64,000 nt of DNA from Hondaea fermentalgiana (GCA_014084085.1 NPFB01000091.1:1-64000); one strand, 5' to 3'. Positions 18,336 to 28,945 are shown, counted from the first letter of the stretch. Numbers and translations: made by a program. Notes: generated from the sequence alone by a model not told the origin.

Positions 18336-19137
18336 CGAGATGAGCACAAGCGCGGCCAGGACGAGCAAGCGCGAGACAATGAGTCTTCTCTTCTCCTTGC
18401 CTGCCTGCCTGTGTCTGCCGGCTCAGCAGGTCGACGATCGACGGATGAACGCAATCAGGATGCCCTGAACGACGACCAATATGCGAGCAATGACAAGCAA
18501 GCGGTTGACACAGCCAGCCGTCAATGCAATGCATGGGCGACGAACACCGAGGCGACAAAGATGCAGCGCAATGGAAGACAGACGCTGGCAGCCAGGCTCC
18601 AGGAGGACTCCTGATGGAGGGAATGCGTGACCGCGCGACGGCGGTGACGATGCGAGCACTTGGCGACGAATTTACCCACCAACCAGCCAGCCACGCCAAG
18701 CAAATGCAATTCGTGCCATTCGTCGTCCAGAAATGGACACACGAGGCCGTGGAGGCATAGCCGACTTGCGCCAAGCAAGACAAAAGGGGAAGACACAATG
18801 GCCAAGTGTTTTAGCAGGGCGGACTTCGCCTTGCTCGAGGTGCCACCGCGAGGCGCAAGCGCGAAGGGCCCACCCAAGTTGACCAAGGGCGGCCAGCTGC
18901 AGCGAGAAGATTAGGTGAGTTCAATCAGTTGCAGTTGCATCGCCGCCGCTTCGATCGAGGAGCGAGAAAGCTTCCTTGCTCGATCGTCCGTCCTGCAGAG
19001 GAGGCGTTCTGAGCTGACATCTCGCGGAGGAGGCGTGTCATCATCGGCGTCAGTCAACGCTGTCGTCGTCGGCGTCGTCGCCAAGGTCGGCGTCGCCAAG
19101 GTCTTGCTCGGCTCGCGCACGACGGTGCCGCCGTCGC

Positions 19138-19173
19138 GATGGGTCCCAAGTGACGAGGTCCTTGGGACCCATC
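19138..19173. repeat. perfect 13-base inverted repeat
   Basis: GATGGGTCCCAAG at 19138-19150 and its exact reverse complement at 19161-19173 are separated by a 10-base spacer. It lies in the divergent region, ~430 bases upstream of the plus-strand membrane-protein gene. A strong hairpin could form in DNA or RNA. Confidence 0.9.
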
Positions 19174-19599
19174 ATCATCACAATGGATCATTTCGCCACG
19201 GTCCGCGCGAGTCCATTCTTGGATCCTGTGCTGGGGCACCGGGACGCAGACGGAGACGGCGAACTGCGACACGACGCGGCTCTTGCCAATCGGCACATTG
19301 GTTCTCGTCGATTTTGCTCTCGCCCTGTTTTGTCTTGCCTTGCCTTGTCTTGTCTTGGGTCGGCTTGGCTTGACGCTTGGCTTGGCTTTGGTGGTCGAGA
19401 CGTTGGTTGTTGTTGCGAGTTGTTGCTTGTCAGAAGATAGAAAACCTTGACGTCGCTTGACGCAAAGCGAGATTGGCGCCAAGCTGGCCGAGTCGGTCGT
19501 CGCCACGGCGAGTGCCGCTGCGCCAGGCGAGCGAGGCTGGCGCTGTGAGCAGGTAGTAGCGCCCCGTTCCGCCAGCCTGAGGCGCGAGGGCGGCCCGAG

Positions 19600-20826
19600 A
19601 TGCTCCGCGGGATCGGGCGGCTTGGCCGCCAGTTCACGGCGCGCGACATGGCGCTCGAACTGCACAGACAGGACGAGGAGCACGCGGTGCGCGCGGAGCT
19701 GGACAAGCTGCTGTGCGAGGCGCGGGGAACGTACGAGCTGTCCAAGGAAAAGGACGGTGAAATCGTGTACCAGTTCCCCGCGGACTACCGGGCCCGATTG
19801 TATGGAAAACGAACGTGGCTCTGGGCACGAGACCACCTGGGACCTCTGGCGCTGCGCGGCTTGCGTCTCTTTATTGGGTTTTTTCTCGTGTTCTCCCTGG
19901 TGTTGTGCGTAGTCATCTTGGTGCTCATCAGTCTACGCGAAGGCGGCAACCGCTCTCATCACCATCATAGTCTGGCGGATACCTACAACACCTTTGTACT
20001 CTGGTCCTTTTGGCGCAGAAACCCTTTCTTTCGAGACTACGAGTACGACGCCGTTCCCCAGTACCACGACCAAGTGGCCAATACAGCGAATAGCTCGTCG
20101 AGCGATGATGGGGCGCGGACGAGCTCGCTTGCCGATGAGGTCTTTGCATTCATCTTTGGATCGCCTCGTCCCAGCACTGAGGATTCGCGTTGGGACTTGA
20201 TCAAGCACGCCATCGTCAGCCACAACTTTGTCGTCACCGCAGAGCAGATGCGCCCTTTTTCGCTGCAGCCGGATGCTGACTCGAACGCCTTTATGGGCGA
20301 GATCTGCGCGGGATTAGGCGGTGTCCCCGAGGCCTCAGACGATGGGCAAAAAGTGGTGTATAGATTTGATGCGCTGCGCGAGTCTGCCGTTGCTGTAGAG
20401 GCAGCCTCGCAGGCGACGAGCAGTTCACAGGACCGTCACTACCGTGAGCCGGAATGGCTTCTTTTCGACCGGTCCGTGACCTTGGCAATTATCCTGGGTT
20501 CGTTCAATTTGTTGGTGCTCTTTGCGATGCGTCCGTACATGCGCATGATGTCTGGCGAAGGTCCAATACGGCCTGTTCGGAGCCGTTTGCGCGGCAATGC
20601 ATTGGTGCTGGAGGATCCGGCTGCCTACATGAAGAGATCGAGCCCGTTTGTGTATTTTCTCTTGCAAGTCGCGTACGTCATGCGATTTCCGCTCTACACG
20701 TATGGTCTCCTGTATTTATTGATACCTCTAATGCGGTACCTCGTCTGTATTCGTTTTCTCAACCCTCGCATTCGTCATCGCAATCAGTTGCGTGCGGCCG
20801 CGGTGGAAGGTCGTGCTGCTGGATGA
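19600..20826 (+). CDS. membrane protein resembling the At5g03900/cyanobacterial YxFP-FIFG family
   Basis: A 408-residue protein. An N-terminal helical segment resembling a small winged-helix (~1-66) ends in IVYQFPADYRARL. A hydrophobic span follows at ~87-113. The block VFAFIFGSPRP (~181-191) and later VVTAEQMRPF (~211-220) match, as I recall, a family known mainly from cyanobacteria and plant chloroplasts (Arabidopsis At5g03900 type), where the same elements occur in the same order. Two or three more spans occupy ~290-312 and ~345-385. No enzymatic residues are evident and the function is unknown to me. The N-terminus has a few Arg and could target mitochondria. Family assignment is from memory of conserved blocks and needs a profile search. 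Confidence 0.7.
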   Translation: MLRGIGRLGRQFTARDMALELHRQDEEHAVRAELDKLLCEARGTYELSKEKDGEIVYQFPADYRARLYGKRTWLWARDHLGPLALRGLRLFIGFFLVFSLVLCVVILVLISLREGGNRSHHHHSLADTYNTFVLWSFWRRNPFFRDYEYDAVPQYHDQVANTANSSSSDDGARTSSLADEVFAFIFGSPRPSTEDSRWDLIKHAIVSHNFVVTAEQMRPFSLQPDADSNAFMGEICAGLGGVPEASDDGQKVVYRFDALRESAVAVEAASQATSSSQDRHYREPEWLLFDRSVTLAIILGSFNLLVLFAMRPYMRMMSGEGPIRPVRSRLRGNALVLEDPAAYMKRSSPFVYFLLQVAYVMRFPLYTYGLLYLLIPLMRYLVCIRFLNPRIRHRNQLRAAAVEGRAAG

Positions 20827-21515
20827 GCGCGATTTTCGATTGCATGCGAAAAATCCGGTCGACACAAAGCAATTTTTTTTGTTTATTTGTTTCTTTGTTT
20901 TTGTCTTTGCACAAAACCTCCCCCTTCCCTCCACGCCACGCACATACTCGCGTCAGTTCGGACTAGCCGGGTCGACACAAATCAACTGTTGTTTCCCGAT
21001 GCGTGATGTTATTGCAATTGCAAGCGAAGAAACAGGCCGACTCAAAGCAACTGTTGGTTTTCGACTCTTTAAATTCTTGACTAATTGCTGTTGCAATTCT
21101 TTCTTTGGCTTCAAAATTGTGTTGCAAGAACAAGAACCTTTTTCCCCAAACTGCAAATTTCTATTTATGGTCTCAAAATATGGCAGGCATGTCAAAGGGA
21201 GCTCAGGTCCATCCATTTGCTCGTTCATTCAAAGTATTTCTGTCCAAAAGCTGTGGCCGTCCTACGTGCAAGAAGTCAATCGGTCGACCGATCAGCCGAC
21301 ATAGTTGTTGTATCACGCCGTGCACACCACGGCCTTTCCCTTTTCTTTTCTTTTCTTTTCTCTTTTTGTCTCTTGCGCGTCAGGCGGAAAACCGCCTTTA
21401 CTGTCCTTTCTGCTCTCAGCTTGCAATCGCGCCCTCGTTTTCTTTTTCGCCTTCTTTCCCCTTCTTTTGCTTTTCGCTTGGGTTTTCACATGCACACATT
21501 CTGTCGGTCATGCAC
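20827..21515. other. AT-richer convergent 3' spacer with degenerate repeats
   Basis: 689 bases between convergent stops. GC content is visibly lower than in neighbouring genes. It holds three degenerate copies of a GGTCGACACAAAGCAACTG-like element (20855, 20967, 21036) and a (TTTTC)n run near 21339-21362. No gene is supported. Confidence 0.6.
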
Positions 21516-23480
21516 TCATGGGGAGGAGGAAGAAGACGAGGAGGGCACCTTTCTGAGGGGCACGGCTTTGGAGAAGTCAACATGAACGGCACGAATGAGG
21601 CCGATCACTTGCTCAGGGAGCTCCTCAGCATCTTGACCCTCAATCACAAACGCCATGTCAACCGTGAGGAGCTTGGCATAACCAATGCTAAGTTGCACGA
21701 TGCGGTGTGCAATGCTCGAAGACCCGATGTCGAGATCGAGCTCGAGCACGTTCTTCGCCCGAAAATAACGCTGCGTCAGCTTTTTGCCAACAAGGGCCGG
21801 CTTCGACCCGACTGCCTTGCGAACGATAAAGGGACCTTCATTAATGCGAGGAATGAGCTTGAAGCGTTGGTCACGGAACTCATTCGTATCCTCGAGAAAG
21901 AACTTTCGTGCAAGATTAGGAAATCCCTTGGGCAGCTTTGCGGCCGACGAAGCCGAGAGCTCTGAACAGTCGTCATAGAGGCAATGTTGCAGCTTTTCAG
22001 TGGCAGCAAAGTACAGCACAAAACTGTAAAAGGGAGGACCGGGAACCTGAATGTGGACGACAAACATGAAGGGAAAGGAGTCTCCGCGACGCATCGCTTG
22101 CGCAATTCGGTTGTCAGGGTGGTTGATGATATTGTCCTGACGGTCCTCGGTCAGAAAGTTGTCGACGGCAACGAGTTGGAACAGAGCAGGATCGGCGAGC
22201 TGCTTTTTACTCGTAGTCAAGTACGACTCGCTCCGCACTTGTAGCTTCCTGATTTCAGGCACGTGCCAGTACTTTGTCTCGAGCGTGCTCGGTGGGTTTT
22301 GCGCGATGCGACTGGCTAGCGTCTCGCTCACAACGCAACTCTTTCGTGAGCTGGAAGTCGGCGAGGGCGTCGTGCCATCACGGGCATCATCGCCGTCGAG
22401 GCTTTCGTCGTCTCCCTCGACGCTGGATCCATCACCTGGGACGCCCTCGTCTGCGGACACAAAGCCATCGTCGTCCGTGTCCTCGCCCTCGAGCCAGTAC
22501 TCGTCCGAGGGTCCGGTATCAAAGGTGCCGCCGTTCGTCTCGTGGGGCGATGAGCGCACAGGAGGGGAGATAGAGTAAGGGTCAAAGTACTGGGCGCCAT
22601 CTGGGCCGTCGGTATCGGTGATGGCGCTGATGCCCGAGTCCTGCCGGATCTGCTCTGCTGTTTCCTCAACGATTCGTTGGGCTGCAGGGCTCTGCGATGG
22701 CGCCTCAGAGGCTGCATAGTGTGAGCGCCGGGCGTTGAGGGCCTCGACCCATGCGGCGGCCTCTTGATGAGAGTGGGCTCGCAAGAAATAGCACTCTTCT
22801 TCGAGAGCAATGGCAGACTTGGTCTGAATGGCAAACTTGGAACCGGGAACGCCGTTGCGAGCCAAGACGCAGATATGCGTAGCCAGTCGCAAATCGATGG
22901 AGGCGCTAGGTGTGGCGCTTTCGCCGAGCAAGACATGCGTCGTTTTGTGCTTGTAGTAATTGAGGTGGCTGTTGTTGATGACAAAGAAGCGTTTTTGCCA
23001 TCGACCGTGTCGGTTTTCCTTGCGCAAGTAGCCCTCTTTGGAGGGGAGGCCCGTCTGGTCCTGCTCGTTCACAGACTGACTGTACGCCTTGGAGGATTTC
23101 TCCACCAAGCTCTTGCGCCGGAACCTGCGAACATCTTCGAATTTGGCCTGGGCGCCGGGCGCTGCCGAGACGCTGCGGGAGGGCACGTCGTCCTTTTTCT
23201 CATTTGGCGCGCTGCTGGATTTACGCGGCGGGGCCCGCGAGAGCTGCATCGCGCTCATCCCCGTGTCGATTTCCAGAGCACTCGCCGTCACGGCGGCAGC
23301 GCTGGCGGCGGCGGATGCGCCGGCGGTGACCGCGTCCTTGCTCTTTTTCCGGCCGCGGCTGCGGAACTTGGACGGTGCGGTCCCGTTCGACGACGTCGAC
23401 GCGACTGACGACAGCGATGAGGACGACGACACGGACTTCATCGCGTGCACCTTGTCGTTGTGTTCGCTCACCTTGGGCAT
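21516..23480 (-). CDS. PH domain and EDR2_C (DUF1336) lipid-binding protein
   Basis: A 654-residue protein from the first in-frame ATG (23480). A Ser/Ala-rich N-terminus (~1-145) precedes a pleckstrin-homology domain at ~147-258: EGYLRKENRHGRWQKRFFVI is a textbook PH beginning and AAAWVEALNARR is its C-terminal helix with the invariant Trp. An acidic linker follows. The EDR2 C-terminal domain lies at ~405-650, with KYWHVPEI, VQIPGPPFYSFVLYF-like sequence (here VHIQVPGPPFYSFVLYF) and a terminal segment ending VIGLIRAVHVDF. Plant EDR2 has PH, START and DUF1336; the START domain is not evident here. The role is probably phosphoinositide-dependent membrane targeting. Confidence 0.9.
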   Translation of the reverse strand: MPKVSEHNDKVHAMKSVSSSSSLSSVASTSSNGTAPSKFRSRGRKKSKDAVTAGASAAASAAAVTASALEIDTGMSAMQLSRAPPRKSSSAPNEKKDDVPSRSVSAAPGAQAKFEDVRRFRRKSLVEKSSKAYSQSVNEQDQTGLPSKEGYLRKENRHGRWQKRFFVINNSHLNYYKHKTTHVLLGESATPSASIDLRLATHICVLARNGVPGSKFAIQTKSAIALEEECYFLRAHSHQEAAAWVEALNARRSHYAASEAPSQSPAAQRIVEETAEQIRQDSGISAITDTDGPDGAQYFDPYSISPPVRSSPHETNGGTFDTGPSDEYWLEGEDTDDDGFVSADEGVPGDGSSVEGDDESLDGDDARDGTTPSPTSSSRKSCVVSETLASRIAQNPPSTLETKYWHVPEIRKLQVRSESYLTTSKKQLADPALFQLVAVDNFLTEDRQDNIINHPDNRIAQAMRRGDSFPFMFVVHIQVPGPPFYSFVLYFAATEKLQHCLYDDCSELSASSAAKLPKGFPNLARKFFLEDTNEFRDQRFKLIPRINEGPFIVRKAVGSKPALVGKKLTQRYFRAKNVLELDLDIGSSSIAHRIVQLSIGYAKLLTVDMAFVIEGQDAEELPEQVIGLIRAVHVDFSKAVPLRKVPSSSSSSSP

Positions 23481-23964
23481 CGTGCAAGCGCGCGAAATGA
23501 CGGTGCGATCAAATGATGTCAAATTCTACTTCACCAGCGCTGCTCTCCTCGTCCTCCTCCTCGTCCTCCTCCTCGACGGCCTCCTGACTTCAAGCAAGCG
23601 TGCACGTGCGCGTACGTGCCACCCCCCTCTCGGCGGCTTTCGAGCAGGAAGCCTAGGCGCTCTGCCTGCCGTCTGTTTGTTTGTGGCTTTGTTTGTTGCC
23701 TTCCTCGCCGCCCTTGTTGTACACCGCGAGCGAGGCTCTGTGCGTGTGCGCCGCGGGGCTTGCTTGCGTGCTCTCTCCGCGCACGCGCGCAGCGCCGCCG
23801 CCGACGGGCTTGCTGGCCGCGCGGGAGCGAGCGAGCTAGCGAGCTAGCGAGCTAGCCAGCTAGCCAGCTGGCGGGCGGGCGAGAGCGAAGGTATCGGGCG
23901 AGCACGACGCGCGCCGCGCTGCGCTCGCTGGCTGGCACCGCGCACCCCGCGGCCTCGTGCCTCA
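23481..23964. other. upstream region of the PH-EDR2 gene
   Basis: 484 bases up to the assembly gap, strongly GC-rich at the right end. It includes the GAGCTAGC octamer array. It probably contains the PH-EDR2 promoter; no further gene is seen. Confidence 0.55.
23833..23872. repeat. (GAGCTAGC)n octanucleotide array
   Basis: Three perfect GAGCTAGC units and two variants (CAGCTAGC, CAGCTGGC). Each contains a palindromic core. It lies ~350 bases upstream of the PH-EDR2 ATG and 92 bases from the assembly gap. Confidence 0.9.
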
Positions 23965-24064
23965 NNNNNNNNNNNNNNNNNNNNNNNNNNNNNNNNNNNN
24001 NNNNNNNNNNNNNNNNNNNNNNNNNNNNNNNNNNNNNNNNNNNNNNNNNNNNNNNNNNNNNNNN
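23965..24064. other. assembly gap of 100 N
   Basis: Exactly 100 Ns, the conventional placeholder for an unknown distance. The left flank is very GC-rich promoter-like sequence; the right flank is AT-rich, 3'-UTR-like sequence of the 14-3-3 gene. No shared overlap is visible at the two ends. Confidence 0.97.
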
Positions 24065-24219
24065 AAACAATATGGTAAGTCTGGATAATTCAAGAGTTCT
24101 CTGACGGTTAGGGATATAAAAGGCAAATTAAGAATGCAAGTAAGAGATGATTTTCACGAAACGCAAAAAAAGCAAACAAATCGTGTGCAAAGCGTCCTAG
24201 CGTATCCCAGCTAGGGTGT

Positions 24220-24225
24220 TTTATT
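24220..24225 (-). terminator. candidate poly(A) signal for 14-3-3
   Basis: AATAAA on the minus strand (TTTATT on plus), 36 bases beyond the 14-3-3 stop codon. Position and perfect match are the evidence. Confidence 0.6.
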
Positions 24226-24260
24226 GGTTAAGAGTGTGTCTCAGGGATGTAGTGCAGCAT

Positions 24261-25025
24261 TTACTCCTTCTCCTCGCCATCGCTGGTCCAGAGAGTGAGG
24301 TTGTCACGGAGAAGCTGCATGATGAGGGTGGCATCCTTGTAGGACTCCTCCTGGAGAGAGTCAAGCTCGGCAATGGCGCTATCGAAGGCCCGCTTGGCGA
24401 GGTCGCAAGCCTGCTCCTGCTCTGCGAGAATCTCGTAGTAAAAGACCGACAGGTTGAGGGCGAGACCAAGGCGGATGGGGTGGGTGGGCGGGAGACCGTC
24501 CTCTGGGTCCTCGGCAATGGTCTGAGCCTGCTTGTAGGAGTCGAGGGCAGCCTCGGCGCAGTCCCGGCGCATCTCGTCAAGCTTAAACTCGGCCAGGTAG
24601 CGGTGGTAGTCGCCGCTCATCTTGTAATAGAAGACCTGGGATTCGGCCTTCTCGGGGCCCTTCATGTTCTCGGCCTGAGGAATGAGGTTGTCCTTGATGA
24701 TGTTGAGGATCTCGTCGCAAACGTCGTCGAGCTCGTCCTCGACCTTCTTGCGGTAGGCCGAGACCTTGGAGACCTTGGAGTCATCGCCCTTCATCTTCTC
24801 CTTGGCCTCGATGGACGAGAGCACGCGCCAGCTAGCGCGGCGGGCGCCGATCACGTTTTTGTACGCCACACTCAAAAGGTTGCGCTCCTCGACCGAGAGT
24901 TCGCGGTCGCCCTGGGCCACGGCCTTCATGTACAGGACCATATCGTCGTAGCGCTCCGCCTGTTCGGCGAGGCGGGCGTGGTACACGCAGTCATCGCGCG
25001 AGAGGTCAGAGATGTAGGACTCCAT
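24261..25025 (-). CDS. 14-3-3 protein
   Basis: A 254-residue protein, the normal 14-3-3 length. Both family signatures are present: [11 protein letters not shown] (~42-52) and [20 protein letters not shown] near the C-terminus. The Arg/Tyr phosphopeptide-binding residues fall in the conserved DYHRYLAEF segment. 14-3-3 dimers bind phosphoserine/threonine motifs on many client proteins in the cytosol. The frame is open 28 codons further upstream, but the family starts at the ATG at 25025 ([10 protein letters not shown]). No intron is seen. The C-terminal tail is short (EEKE). About 2 kb upstream is gene-free and repeat-rich. Confidence 0.98.
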   Translation of the reverse strand: MESYISDLSRDDCVYHARLAEQAERYDDMVLYMKAVAQGDRELSVEERNLLSVAYKNVIGARRASWRVLSSIEAKEKMKGDDSKVSKVSAYRKKVEDELDDVCDEILNIIKDNLIPQAENMKGPEKAESQVFYYKMSGDYHRYLAEFKLDEMRRDCAEAALDSYKQAQTIAEDPEDGLPPTHPIRLGLALNLSVFYYEILAEQEQACDLAKRAFDSAIAELDSLQEESYKDATLIMQLLRDNLTLWTSDGEEKE

Positions 25026-25419
25026 TTTCCTTCCGAAAGTTGCTTTGCTGCTTGCTTTTTTTGGTTTGTCTGTGCTTTTGGATAGCTGTAGGTTGGTTGG
25101 TTCATTCATTCGTTGCGCATTGAATCATCAGTCAGTCGTTCGATGCTTCATCATCGTCTGCAATGTACGCGTGAGCCTCTTCCCCCCTTTCCCCTTCGTT
25201 CCTTCCCTGGGCCCCCTCTCATCTCCACTCTCTCCACTACCCTCTCTCTCTCTCCCGATCTTGCTTGCTTGCTTGCTGCCGCGCGGAATCCCTCCCACTG
25301 ACGCTCCGTTTCCCCCTCCACCCTGTCTGTGCACACATGCCGTTCGGCGGCCGCGCAGGCAGGATCCAGCGGCTGAGCAGCTAGCTAGCTTCGCGAGCAA
25401 CCGGGCATGCAGGCACGCG

Positions 25420-25448
25420 CGCAGGCAGGCAGGCAGGCAGGCAGGCAG
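25420..25448. repeat. (GCAG)n tetranucleotide array
   Basis: Six or more GCAG units, ~400 bases upstream of the 14-3-3 ATG. Confidence 0.85.
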
Positions 25449-25744
25449 GAGGGCGGGGACGATCGAAGCCCAGAGGGAGTCGATGCGCCGCCCGCGGAAT
25501 GGACGCGGCTCCGCGGCTGGCTGGCTGGCTGGGGGAGTGAGCGAGTGGGTGAGCTTTAGCTCGCGCAGGGCAGCTGCTTTTTCTCTCTCTCCAACCGACA
25601 GAAAAGGCTGCCTCGCCTCGCCTCGCCTGCCAGCCGTCCTCCCGATCTCGGCGCGCTCTCCGCCTCCTCCTTCGGGCTGTGTCCGCGCGGCTGCTGCTTG
25701 CTCGCGTGCTCGGCAGGGGCTCGTCCCCGCGCCGACGTCCGCTC

Positions 25745-25806
25745 GGGCGGCTGTTCGTTCGATCGATCGATCGTTCGTTCGTTCGTTCTTTCTTTCTTTC
25801 TTTCTT
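25745..25806. repeat. compound (CGAT)n(CGTT)n(CTTT)n tetranucleotide tract
   Basis: Three successive tetranucleotide runs that change by one base at each switch, as if derived from each other by mutation and slippage. Confidence 0.85.
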
Positions 25807-27079
25807 TGCGTCTCGGAAGTCGCGTTATTCGACGGCGGCCCCCTTTCGCCCCCTCGTGCCGCTTCTCCCGGAGACGGCGGCCCCCTTTTGCCCCTTCCCG
25901 CCTGCAGCTGCAGCTGCCAGCGCGGCCGGCACGCGCGGACTCGATGCCGGCCCGGCCGGCCGACCGAGTGCCTCTCGCGCGGCAGCGACGCGCGGCAGAC
26001 CGCGCGCAGCGGCGCCAGGCGCGGGCGAGCGAGGCCTGCAGGCAGGCGCGCAGCATGCATGCCTGCCGCAGCCGAGAACGAGGCCGCACCGAGGGCCTGC
26101 CAGCCCGCTGAAGCTGGTACCGTGCACGGTATTGGGAAGGTGAGAGCGCGAGGCCAATGGCAGCGTCATCGATCGATCCAACCCAACCAAGCACTGCATA
26201 ATAGCGGCAGCCATGGCAGGTGTGGCATCGCTTGCGAAAGCTCGGCGATGAGGATGTCGCTTCGCAAGGCTGGTGAGACGCAGACGTCGCCGGGGAGTGG
26301 TCAGTGAGCCAAAGGAATGGCAGCGACGAGACGTGGATGGATGGTTTTTTTGGGAAGAAAGCGGGAAAGCCCACGCGTGGCGGCGAGGTGTTAGTGGCTG
26401 TGGCTGTGGCTGTGCAGGGTGGGCTGACTCACAGTCAAGAGCACGTGCACGGCTGAAATGCGCGCAGCAGCAGCAGCTGCAGCAGCTGCAGCAGTGCAGC
26501 AGACGGCTGGATAAGAGGGAAAACGTGCTGGCAGCGGCAGCGGCTGCGGGATGCTTGTGTGCAACTGCCAGCGTGGCGGGAATCTCCATGCGCGCGCGAG
26601 AGAGAGAGATGTGCATCGTCTGGCAGCAACGATGAGAATGGCGGAAAAGGAGCAGGGATTTTTAACTTTTAATTAATAATTTGATGCAAAGGTGCTTTGC
26701 ACGACAGTCTACTGGGACGACAGTCGTGGGTGGCGTGCAGACGAAAGGTCTGCCAGCATTGGTGCAAACGAGAACTTCTTGCTCTTGAACTCATTCATCT
26801 TTGCCGGCTATACCAACTCACCGCACAGACCAATGTCAACCTTGTGACACGCATAGCGAGGTTTCACTTTTTGGACAGTGAGACCGTTCGGTGACCTTTT
26901 CGACCTTGCAACAAAACTTCTCTCTAGCCTTGCGCTGAGTTTGTTGACTGTGGTGTGCGACTGCGAATGTTAAATAATTCCAAGCGAAAGTGCCGATCAT
27001 TGAGGCAATAAATGAATAGAATCAGGAGAGAGGTAGGTATGACAACTAATTGTACGTATACGATTATAAAGAAAAGAGC

Positions 27080-28910
27080 CTAGTCCTTCTTGGTCTTCTT
27101 TGTCTTCTTCGCCTTGGCATCTTTGCCGTCGCTGGCAGGGCTCTTCTTTTGCTTCTTGACCTGTGCTTTCTCAACGCGCCCCGCCTTGCGTTTTTTATCT
27201 GCCGGAGACTTGCTCTTGCCAGCACCATTCGCTGCCTTGGGGCTTCTCGGGCCCTTGGCGCCGCCCTTGTTGGCGCCGCCCTTGTTGGCGCCGCCCTTGT
27301 TGGCGCCGCCCTTGATCTTGCCGCCCTTGTCCTTGGCACCCTTGTTGTTGCCGCCCTTGATCTTGCCGCCCTTGGTTGGGATGGGTCCGCTTTCCAAGTC
27401 CTCGGGCGCGGTTTCAGGCGCAGTTGCCTTGGGGCCTGCGCCCGGGCCGCCAGCGACGCTGTTGCGGTTCGAGATCTTTTGCAATTTGCAGAGGAAGAAG
27501 CCGTCCATGTTGTGCGCGTGCGGGTAAAAACGACGCGAATGCTTGAGCGAGGGGTGGAAGCGGTGTTCGCGGTAGCGCGTGAAACCAGGCCGCCCCACAC
27601 TGACGCCAGACTCAATCACACGGACGTCGCGCTTCTCCAAAGCGTACTGCACGACCATCTCGTTCTCCTCGGCGGAGATGGAGCACGTCGAGTAAACAAT
27701 AACACCGCCCGTCTTGGACTTGGGGTCCACAGAGTCAATTGCAGAGAGCAAGAGCTCCTTTTGCAGCCTTCCGGTTGTGCGAATATCGTGAAGCGTACGC
27801 GTCATCTTCACAGAGGGATCGCGCTGGATCACGCCAAGACCAGAGCACGGGGCATCGAGAAGAACTCGATCAAAACCACCCATCACTTCCGGGAATTTGC
27901 GGCCATCGTGACAGCAGTGAATAATGTTGCGGCAACCAAGGCGCGCGGCGTTGGCGACTGTGGACTGGATACGATCCTTGTTGTGGTCATTGGCCACAAT
28001 CAGGCCCGTGTTTCGCATGAGTTGCGAAACGTACGTGGTCTTGCCACCAGGCGCGCTCGCCATGTCGAGGATGCGCTCGCCCTCGCGGGGCGCAAGCGCA
28101 AGCACTGGCGTGAAAGAAGACGCGCTCTGCAGCATGTAGTGGCCCGCAAGGTACTCGGGTGTGGCGCCAATGGGCACGCTGGACTCGAACACCTTGAGGC
28201 CAACGTCGGACCAGTCTGCGAGGGGCTCCAGGCTAACACCACGCTGGGTCAGGACCTTGGCCAGATCTCTGCGCTTCGCCTTGAGCGTGTTGGTCCGGAT
28301 TACGGTCGGCCGGGGCGTTTCGTTGGCCTCGAGGAATTCGACCATTTCATTCGGGCTAAAGACGCTCAGGAAAAGCTCAATCAGTCCTGGAAGGTATCCG
28401 TAGAAGCGAGCGCAATCCTTGACGAGCTGGTCAATAAAGTCAGATCGCGACTGGCCCTGCTTGGCGACTTTGCGGAAGTTGGCGAGCGTGCCAAGGATCT
28501 CCTTAATGCGCTGTTGCACTGTGGCCGGGTCATCAATGGCCTCATCTTCCTCGTCTGGGAGTTCGAAGACCTCCATTACACGCGACACATCCTTGTCATC
28601 GTCGTCCTCGTCTTCGTCTTCGTCTTCCTCGTCGGAAGCTCCTTCCTCTTCATCCTCGTCATCGGACTCGAGACCCTTGTCGCGAAAGCCGGCTGCCGCA
28701 TCGTCGTCATCTGCGTCTTCGTCGTCCGAATCGCTCTCGTCTGCGAACATTTGTTTCGGGGCAGGCTTGCCGTTTGCTTCCTCCTCCTCTTCTTCGTCGT
28801 CGTCATCAGAGGACGAGGCTTGCTCTGCAGCAGCGGCAGCGGCGGCAGCAGCAGCTGCTGCGGCTGCCTTTTTGCTCTTTGCGCTCGTCTTCTTTGGTGC
28901 CACAGGCTCC

Positions 28911-28945
<35 letters not shown>

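Larger units (their letters stand above)
18023..19599. other. long divergent spacer with hexamer tract and inverted repeat
   Basis: 1577 bases between divergent genes. It contains GCCTGCCT runs (~18135-18185), the GGAAAT hexamer tract, a perfect 13-base inverted repeat at 19138-19173 and CTTGC/CTTGT-type repeats (~19318-19385). Open frames exist but are compositionally like the repeats. No gene is supported. Confidence 0.6.
25026..27079. other. 2-kb gene-free region upstream of 14-3-3
   Basis: No supported gene. From 25026 to ~26640 it is GC-rich and built of microsatellites: TTGC near 25259-25276, GCAG (25420-25448), CGAT/CGTT/CTTT (25745-25806) and CAGCAG/CTGCAG (26464-26500). From ~26645 to 27079 it is AT-richer, with a perfect hairpin at 26737-26753. 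Long frames here are low-complexity and occur on both strands at once. Confidence 0.6.

Noticed and set aside
18283..18454. N-terminal extension of the GT28 protein through a Phe-Pro repeat
   Set aside because: The repeat is a non-coding hexamer tract. The MGNCC start at 18022 is a functional N-terminus on its own.
18915..19373. 152-codon plus-strand frame between GT28 and the plastid-type gene
   Set aside because: Low-complexity, contains the inverted repeat, and has no domain features.
25045..26307. 420-codon plus-strand frame upstream of 14-3-3
   Set aside because: Composed of microsatellites and Arg/Ala/Pro-rich sequence, with equally long frames on the other strand. It also overlaps the 14-3-3 5' region.
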